Shown here: positions 5,845 to 10,167 of the stretch, one piece after another
Layout: each line of letters opens with the position of its first letter
How positions within the stretch are numbered: position 1 is the stretch's first letter
Assembly (NCBI GenBank): GCA_044433645.1
Contig: JAWXTK010000034.1
Span: forward strand, 1-10,167
Reading direction: 5' to 3'
Length of the DNA stretch: 10,167 nucleotides
From: JAWXTK01 sp044433645
GTDB lineage: Bacteria > Bacteroidota > Bacteroidia > Bacteroidales > Rikenellaceae
The notes under the pieces: model-generated
Told to the model about the DNA's origin: nothing
Databases searched by the model: none
Seen by the model: only the letters and a program-made list of their open reading frames with translations
Program-made: the position numbers and the translations under genes

Positions 5845-7200
5845 ATGCGAATAATCAAACCTGTGTTTTCTTGCTCGAATACTGCTCTAGGACTATCAAT
5901 AATAGCCTTAGTCTCGTGCACTAATGAGCCCGAACAAGACACAGAGTTATTGATTCAGCAGAGCGAAAATATTATAAGTTCTACGCCTAATATTCTTTTT
6001 ATATTAGCAGATGATTTAGGTATAGATGCCATGGGGGCTTATGAGTACACAGGAACTAGCACTGTAGTAAAGGCTTCCACGCCTAATTTAGATGCATTGC
6101 AACAACAAGGTATAGTCTTTGATAATGCATGGTCTTCGCCACTTAGTAGTCCTACGCGCGCTGCTGCAATTACTGGTATGTATGGTTGTAATTCTGGGGT
6201 GACTTCGCTAGGAAATTCGCTCTCAGTAGATATTCCAACTTTGCACGCATCTATGCCTGATGAGTATACGACAGCCGTAATAGGTAAATGGCATCTCTCA
6301 AAACAGACAGTTAATCCCGAAACTTACGGAATAGATTATTATGCAGGCATGGCTGCATCGGGTGGTTCTGTGGATGACTATTATAGTTGGCCACTTACAG
6401 AAGATTTAGTTGAAGTAACTTGTACAGACTATCTCACAACTAAGCTCACTGACTTAGCCATTGACTGGATAGCCTCGCAAGATACTCCATGGCTATGTTG
6501 GCTTACGCATGTTGCACCTCATACACCTTATCATTTGCCCCCTAGTTATTTACACTCGCAAGGTGATTTACCTTCAGATGAGTCAACTATAGATGATAAT
6601 CCTTTGCCATATTTTTTGGCCATGATAGAGAGTGTGGATTATGAAATAGGGCGCTTACTAGAGAGTATGGATGATTCTACGAGAACGAATACCGTTGTTA
6701 TATTTATGGGTGACAATGGAACATCATTAAAAGTAATACAAGCACCTTACTCAAAATCTCAGGCTAAAGGCTCGGTTTATGAGGGAGGTGTAAGAGTACC
6801 CCTTATTGTCTCAGGGGAGGTGGTAGCCTTAAAGAATAGTCGTTCAGATGTGTTAATTAGTGCACCAGATATTTTTGCCACAACACTAGAGTTGGCTGGT
6901 GTTGAGATGAGTGAATATCAAGATAGTTTTAGTTATGCTGATGTTATTAAAGGGACAGGTACAAGCAAACGCCAATATTCATACACAGGTGTTGTCTCTG
7001 GAGCTAAGCCATACACAGATGCTATTCGCAATAAGGATTATAAACTCATTACAGTTGGTGGTGAGCCCTCGGAGCTAACAAAGTTAGAAAACTATACAGA
7101 TATCTCTATTTCTCTGGAGACTGAGCTGAGCGATGATGAGCAAAACGCTTATAATGAGTTGTTTAGTGAACTTCAACGAATGAATATTTCTGTGGATTAA
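5845..7200 (+). CDS. Lipoprotein S1-family sulfatase, Ser-type
   Basis: This 451-aa, apparently intact alkaline-phosphatase-fold sulfatase hydrolyses sulfate esters, most likely on glycans, outside the cytoplasm. The N-terminus is a lipoprotein signal (ALVSC, Cys25), then an acidic linker that could act as a surface-export signal. Active-site parts are in order: metal-binding D56-D57 (LADDLG), nucleophile motif S101-S-P-T-R105 within SPLSSPTRAAAITG, K148 in GKWHLS, H226 in APHTPYHLP, D290-N291 in MGDNGTS, and K308 in the segment AKGSVYEGGVRVP. The nucleophile is Ser (codon AGT), so activation to formylglycine needs the radical-SAM enzyme anSME; none is encoded here. Its substrate cannot be set from motifs alone. 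It follows the FGE-like lipoprotein gene by 21 bp with no terminator between. It converges on the 173-aa membrane protein gene with a gap of only 13 bp, in which I see no hairpin terminator. Confidence 0.92.
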   Translation: MRIIKPVFSCSNTALGLSIIALVSCTNEPEQDTELLIQQSENIISSTPNILFILADDLGIDAMGAYEYTGTSTVVKASTPNLDALQQQGIVFDNAWSSPLSSPTRAAAITGMYGCNSGVTSLGNSLSVDIPTLHASMPDEYTTAVIGKWHLSKQTVNPETYGIDYYAGMAASGGSVDDYYSWPLTEDLVEVTCTDYLTTKLTDLAIDWIASQDTPWLCWLTHVAPHTPYHLPPSYLHSQGDLPSDESTIDDNPLPYFLAMIESVDYEIGRLLESMDDSTRTNTVVIFMGDNGTSLKVIQAPYSKSQAKGSVYEGGVRVPLIVSGEVVALKNSRSDVLISAPDIFATTLELAGVEMSEYQDSFSYADVIKGTGTSKRQYSYTGVVSGAKPYTDAIRNKDYKLITVGGEPSELTKLENYTDISISLETELSDDEQNAYNELFSELQRMNISVD

Positions 7201-7213
7201 TTTTTTAAGCTTT

Positions 7214-7735
7214 TCATTGTTTTTTATTTAATTCTGCACTTTGCACCTCTTTTAGTGCCTTGTCGTAGCCCACAATTCTGCTATGCGAGTTGCTGTCAAC
7301 AACTAATAGGGTTATTAAAAATGCTATTGTAGTTACACAGGCTGCTCGCCACACAGGTTTATCAACAAAGATAATAAGCAAGGCTGCTACGATAATTAGT
7401 ATTGGAATCCAAACAAAAATGGTTTTTTCTGTGCTCGTTATTGTGCTCTCTGTGCGCTCAATTTCAGCCTTTATGAATTCATTACTGTTCTCGCTATAAG
7501 TTTTTGGGAATGAGTTTAGACGTGAGTAATTGTTGTAGGTAAGTCCACCACCTATGATAAGTAGCAGAGCACCACACACAGCAAAAGGGATGATATAAGC
7601 CCTTGCAATCTCGCTCTTGCCCAACTGCCAAAAGCCTATCGCGATAGCTACAAACAAGATTGCAGCTAGAATAAAAAGTTTTGACGAGAAAATTTCGTCC
7701 TTTGCCCACTGAGTGGCTACGGTTAATATATCCAT
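7214..7735 (-). CDS. Four-helix inner-membrane protein of unknown function
   Basis: The 173-aa product has four likely transmembrane helices at about residues 19-38, 44-65, 106-124 and 130-147. Between helices 2 and 3 lies a hydrophilic, charged loop (about 66-104, with E-rich stretches such as FIKAEIERTES), and the C-terminal tail is polar. I recall similar proteins in Bacteroidota beginning with MDIL-ATEWAK and containing FVDKP-WR, but no function is known to me. Its ATG (7735-7733) is 1 bp beyond the TAA of the metallophosphoesterase gene, so translation is probably coupled, and the two products may work at the same membrane. There is no promoter of its own in the gap. Confidence 0.8.
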   Translation of the reverse strand: MDILTVATQWAKDEIFSSKLFILAAILFVAIAIGFWQLGKSEIARAYIIPFAVCGALLLIIGGGLTYNNYSRLNSFPKTYSENSNEFIKAEIERTESTITSTEKTIFVWIPILIIVAALLIIFVDKPVWRAACVTTIAFLITLLVVDSNSHSRIVGYDKALKEVQSAELNKKQ

Positions 7736-7736
7736 A

Positions 7737-8846
7737 TTATTTCAAATTTATAATAGTTAGCTCGCTATGAGTGCCAAGACGCATGGGTGGACCAAAAGTC
7801 CCTGTGCCTTGTGAGACGTAGATTTGCATATTTTCGTTGTACTTATATAGACCTTTGTTGTACTCAAACATCACACTCGCCATAAGAGTTGCGGGGAAAA
7901 GTTGCCCTGCGTGGGTGTGGCCTGCTAGGTAGAGATTTATGCCGTTCTCAGCTGCGTATGTTGCGCCTACGGGGTTGTGATGTAGCAGGACAGAGGCTTT
8001 GTTTGGGTCTATATCTAGGGTGGGGAGTATGCTTTGCATGGTCTCTCTAGACATCGCTCCGTGGAAGTTGTCGGTCGAGTTATTGTCGGGCAAAAGATAG
8101 TCTAAACCTATGATTTGTAGACCTTTAAATTCCACCTTTTCATTTGCTAAAACGCTGATGCCGTTCTCGGTTAATAAGCGTTTGATATCGCGCGCACCTG
8201 AATAGCCGTCGTGATTTCCTTCCGAAAAATATACTGGCACTCCAAGCTCCACAAAAGGCGTGATAACATCAGCTGTTAGCCTTGCACGTCCGTCAAACAT
8301 ATCGCCCGTAATCACCACAAAATCAACATCTTCGCCCTTAATTATCTCGGCTAATTCCTCAGCCTTGTTTTTCCCCCAGTAGTGGCCAAAGTGGGTGTCG
8401 CTAACGTGGGCTATGCGAAGTGGATGTGTAAGATTTGGCAGGGTAATATCCACATGATAGACCCTAGTATAACCAGCGTTCCACAGCGAATAAATAGTAA
8501 GCAAAGCAGTCAAGCCAAGAGTTAAAAAACCAAAGGTGCGAGGAGGAATTTTAACAAAAAGATTTACTGCGTCAACCACCAAGGTAACGCAGACCAGAAA
8601 CATCAGCGCCCCAATTAAAATATTAGAAAAGTTGCTCAAAAAATGACTCACGGCCGAGGTCTGATTGCTCCTCATAATAAACATCATAGCCACAAAAGCC
8701 CCAATGCTCAGCACCCCAACAATGCTCAAAACAAGCCACCGACTAGCCCCAAACGCCCATGCAAGGCGCGAGGAAAGATAATAAATCGCCAAGGCCATTA
8801 TCGCCAAAATCAGAAAAGGCATACTATGTAATAGAAAATCTCTCAT
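7737..8846 (-). CDS. Membrane-anchored calcineurin-like metallophosphoesterase
   Basis: The 369-aa product has four N-terminal transmembrane helices (about residues 9-26, 36-58, 74-96, 104-122) and a calcineurin-like phosphoesterase domain from about 143 to the end. The di-metal site is complete: D150-x-H152 (VSDTHFGH), G181-D182 (ITGDMFDGR), G210-N-H-D213, H289 or H290 (LLHHNP) and G309-H-T-H312-A-G. The layout resembles the YkuE/YaeI-like group, some members of which are reported to act on lipid-linked phosphate esters such as UDP-sugar lipids. The true substrate here is unknown. Which side of the membrane the domain faces is not settled by sequence alone; four helices put both ends on the same side. 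A clean TAATTTTG element lies 22 nt upstream of the ATG at 8846. The gene is followed after 1 bp by the four-helix membrane protein gene. Confidence 0.9.
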   Translation of the reverse strand: MRDFLLHSMPFLILAIMALAIYYLSSRLAWAFGASRWLVLSIVGVLSIGAFVAMMFIMRSNQTSAVSHFLSNFSNILIGALMFLVCVTLVVDAVNLFVKIPPRTFGFLTLGLTALLTIYSLWNAGYTRVYHVDITLPNLTHPLRIAHVSDTHFGHYWGKNKAEELAEIIKGEDVDFVVITGDMFDGRARLTADVITPFVELGVPVYFSEGNHDGYSGARDIKRLLTENGISVLANEKVEFKGLQIIGLDYLLPDNNSTDNFHGAMSRETMQSILPTLDIDPNKASVLLHHNPVGATYAAENGINLYLAGHTHAGQLFPATLMASVMFEYNKGLYKYNENMQIYVSQGTGTFGPPMRLGTHSELTIINLK

Positions 8847-8868
8847 ATTCTCTTTAACGTGTTTAGTG

Positions 8869-8876
8869 CAAAATTA
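8869..8876 (-). promoter_or_regulatory. Bacteroidota-type -7 element (TAATTTTG) for the metallophosphoesterase operon
   Basis: On the minus strand this is a perfect TAnnTTTG match ending 22 nt before the ATG at 8846. It sits in the 48-bp gap after the glycosidase-like gene. That gap contains no terminator hairpin, so read-through from the upstream gene could add to this promoter. Confidence 0.55.
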
Positions 8877-8894
8877 GTACAAAAAATATTTAAA

Positions 8895-10049
8895 TTACTT
8901 CCAGTCAATGCGACCCTCCTTTTTCTGGACATCAACCCAAACATCTGCGTGCTTGAACTTACGAGTGAAGGTGTATCCCTCGCGCACAGCATCGCCCAAG
9001 GGCTCGCCAAGAGGCTTGTGGTACTCAGGGAAGTCAACCAACCAGCCTGTATTGTGTTTCCAGCCCCATGAATAGCAGAAGTATGAGTACTTACCTGCAC
9101 CTGCTAAAAAGCAAGCCAATGGGTAGACAATATCCTCCTTCATATCTTCGATAATCTGCTCATTAGAAAGACCCTTACGAGAGGTGTTATCCCTAAAATA
9201 GTGGCGTGGCCAACATTTTATCATCATAATACGCTCTTGCTTGCCACAAAGCTGCAATAGCTCAATCTGACGTGCGCGCTCATCGGCATTTTCTGTTTCT
9301 TTCCAACAGAAGTGCTCATACATACTTGCATTAGATTTGGCAGGGATATCAGTGCCATACTGTTGTGTAGGGTGGATATTATTCGACAAGACTATCTTGC
9401 CTGCGTTATGATTCATAAGCTTCTCGCCCAAGTGTGACACCATTTCTTCAGCACCCTTACGAACCTCCTTCATGCCCTCCTCGCCTATAGCAGCTAAAAA
9501 GTCGCGACGCACGTAAAACTGATGGATTCCGTCTATAAACACACCATCCATATCGTAGTTGTCGATAACATCCATTGCCGTATTTAACCACCACTCGCGT
9601 ACATCCTCGCGCGTAACGTTATAGACATACTCCACATCACGTATCATTAATGGTTTACCGTCCTTACCACGAAGTATCCAATCGGGCTTACCTTTGGTAA
9701 AATTCTCTCCACCTTTGTATTTACGACCGAAGTCAATCAAACTATTCCAATAAAAGAGAACCTTGATATTAGGATTAATCTCCTTAACAGCCTTATTAGC
9801 AACATAAGCTCCCTGGACAACATCATGATACTTCCTTTCAGCCTGATTCTTTTCAAAGCAGACAAGTGGAAACTGTGCGATAAACTTAATTTCTTCTTTG
9901 GTGAAATCATTATCCTTGCCCAAATGGAGTGCTACGGGCACTGTATTCCACGAAAACTCTGGATATCCTTTGTTACTATCTGCCAAGGCAGAGGTAATCA
10001 TCATTGCGCATAAGAGCACCGAAAATAGGGTGAGTTTTAATTTTATCAT
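8895..10049 (-). CDS. Secreted putative glycoside hydrolase (TIM-barrel, GHL-type)
   Basis: The 384-aa product has a signal peptidase I leader: a basic start, a hydrophobic core at about 5-20 and a cleavage site at ALA|D (23/24). The mature part resembles the putative TIM-barrel glycoside hydrolases of the 'hypothetical glycosyl hydrolase' group: WNTVPVALHLGK (34-45), IKVLFYWNSLID (95-106), W-I-L-R-G-K-D-G-K-P (124-133), VTREDVREWW (145-154) and NYDMDGVFIDG (164-174). Asp173 at a strand end, and Glu245 in SMYEHFCW, are candidate catalytic residues; this is inference from position. A role in cleaving host or algal glycans fits the sulfatases in the window but is unproven. It lies outside the cytoplasm, without a lipobox. 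The gene uses more AAG and CGT codons than its neighbours. A near-consensus TAACTTTA element is 27 nt upstream of the ATG. Confidence 0.75.
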   Translation of the reverse strand: MIKLKLTLFSVLLCAMMITSALADSNKGYPEFSWNTVPVALHLGKDNDFTKEEIKFIAQFPLVCFEKNQAERKYHDVVQGAYVANKAVKEINPNIKVLFYWNSLIDFGRKYKGGENFTKGKPDWILRGKDGKPLMIRDVEYVYNVTREDVREWWLNTAMDVIDNYDMDGVFIDGIHQFYVRRDFLAAIGEEGMKEVRKGAEEMVSHLGEKLMNHNAGKIVLSNNIHPTQQYGTDIPAKSNASMYEHFCWKETENADERARQIELLQLCGKQERIMMIKCWPRHYFRDNTSRKGLSNEQIIEDMKEDIVYPLACFLAGAGKYSYFCYSWGWKHNTGWLVDFPEYHKPLGEPLGDAVREGYTFTRKFKHADVWVDVQKKEGRIDWK

Positions 10050-10076
10050 TGTTTTTTATAGTTGGAGTTTAAATTT

Positions 10077-10084
10077 TAAAGTTA
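10077..10084 (-). promoter_or_regulatory. Near-consensus -7 element (TAACTTTA) for the glycosidase-like gene
   Basis: It matches TAnnTTTG except for the last base and ends 27 nt before the ATG at 10049. No good -33 element is seen. The rest of 10085-10167 holds only an inverted repeat and no gene that I can support. Confidence 0.35.
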
Positions 10085-10121
10085 AATCAAAAAGTTCTAA
10101 AAACTAAGCTTTTTAAATAAT

Positions 10122-10135
10122 ATGTATCTATACAT
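10122..10135. repeat. Perfect 6-bp inverted repeat ATGTAT-CT-ATACAT
   Basis: This is a perfect dyad with a 2-nt spacer, 72 bp upstream of the glycosidase-like start codon and about 37 bp upstream of its candidate -7 element. The spacer is too short for a stable hairpin, but the symmetry suits a dimeric regulator. The function is inferred only from position. Confidence 0.3.
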
Positions 10136-10167
10136 CCTCGCTATGCAGTAGAGATTTTCTCATAATC

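Noticed and set aside
7494..7709. 71-aa open frame inside the four-helix membrane protein gene
   Set aside because: It is a frame shadow of the membrane protein gene. The product has no coherent features and no separate start signals.
8843..9100. Minus-strand 85-aa open frame overlapping the end of the glycosidase-like gene
   Set aside because: It lies in another frame of a well-supported coding region, with a low-complexity Ser/Thr-rich product and no motif; it is a shadow.
2259..10049. Polysaccharide utilisation locus
   Set aside because: No SusC/SusD-type transporter pair, no hybrid two-component or ECF regulator is present; the sulfatases and glycosidase-like gene are on different strands and separated by unrelated genes.
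1..10167. CRISPR arrays, tRNA or rRNA genes, insertion sequences or integrase sites
   Set aside because: I looked for spaced direct repeats, cloverleaf-like blocks, transposase-like frames and terminal inverted repeats with target duplications, and saw none.

Overview
The window looks like part of a Bacteroidota (probably Bacteroidales-like, probably anaerobic) chromosome. The DNA is AT-rich. Several genes have a TAnnTTTG-type -7 element a short, fixed distance before the start codon, which is the promoter style of this phylum. Lipoprotein signals of the 'SC' type, S1 sulfatases and a cysteine-rich ferredoxin-like protein fit that assignment. No rRNA, tRNA or other species marker is present, so nothing finer than phylum or order is safe.

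Layout. 67-1434 (minus) is a two-gene operon: a small HD-domain phosphohydrolase, then a two-cluster 4Fe-4S protein. 1494-1766 (minus) is an unrecognised 90-aa acidic protein, divergent from a single-domain cupin (1867-2190, plus). 2259-4194 is a decayed patch. It holds a secreted Ser-type sulfatase broken by a frameshift and a nonsense codon (2259-3741, plus). Facing it tail to tail is a heavily degraded RhuM-Fic/Doc gene (3750-4194, minus) that no intact ORF reveals. 4284-4847 (plus) is a GNAT acetyltransferase. 4918-7200 (plus) is a two-gene unit: a lipoprotein with a formylglycine-generating-enzyme-like (SUMF1) fold, then an intact lipoprotein Ser-type sulfatase. 7214-10049 (minus) reads from right to left as a secreted putative glycoside hydrolase, a membrane-anchored metallophosphoesterase, and a four-helix membrane protein of unknown function whose ATG lies 1 bp after the phosphoesterase stop.

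How the parts fit. The two sulfatases and the putative glycosidase suggest extracytoplasmic breakdown of sulfated glycans, but there is no SusC/SusD pair, so this is not a canonical polysaccharide utilisation locus. Both sulfatases carry serine at the position that becomes formylglycine. Aerobic-type FGE oxidises cysteine only, and the FGE-like neighbour lacks the catalytic cysteine pair. Maturation should therefore depend on a radical-SAM anSME encoded elsewhere, and the FGE-like lipoprotein probably does something else.

I found no convincing new multi-gene defence or mobile system. The most useful hidden content is the pseudogene pair, the mismatch between the FGE-like protein and the Ser-type sulfatases, and the recurring promoter motif at a constant distance from start codons.
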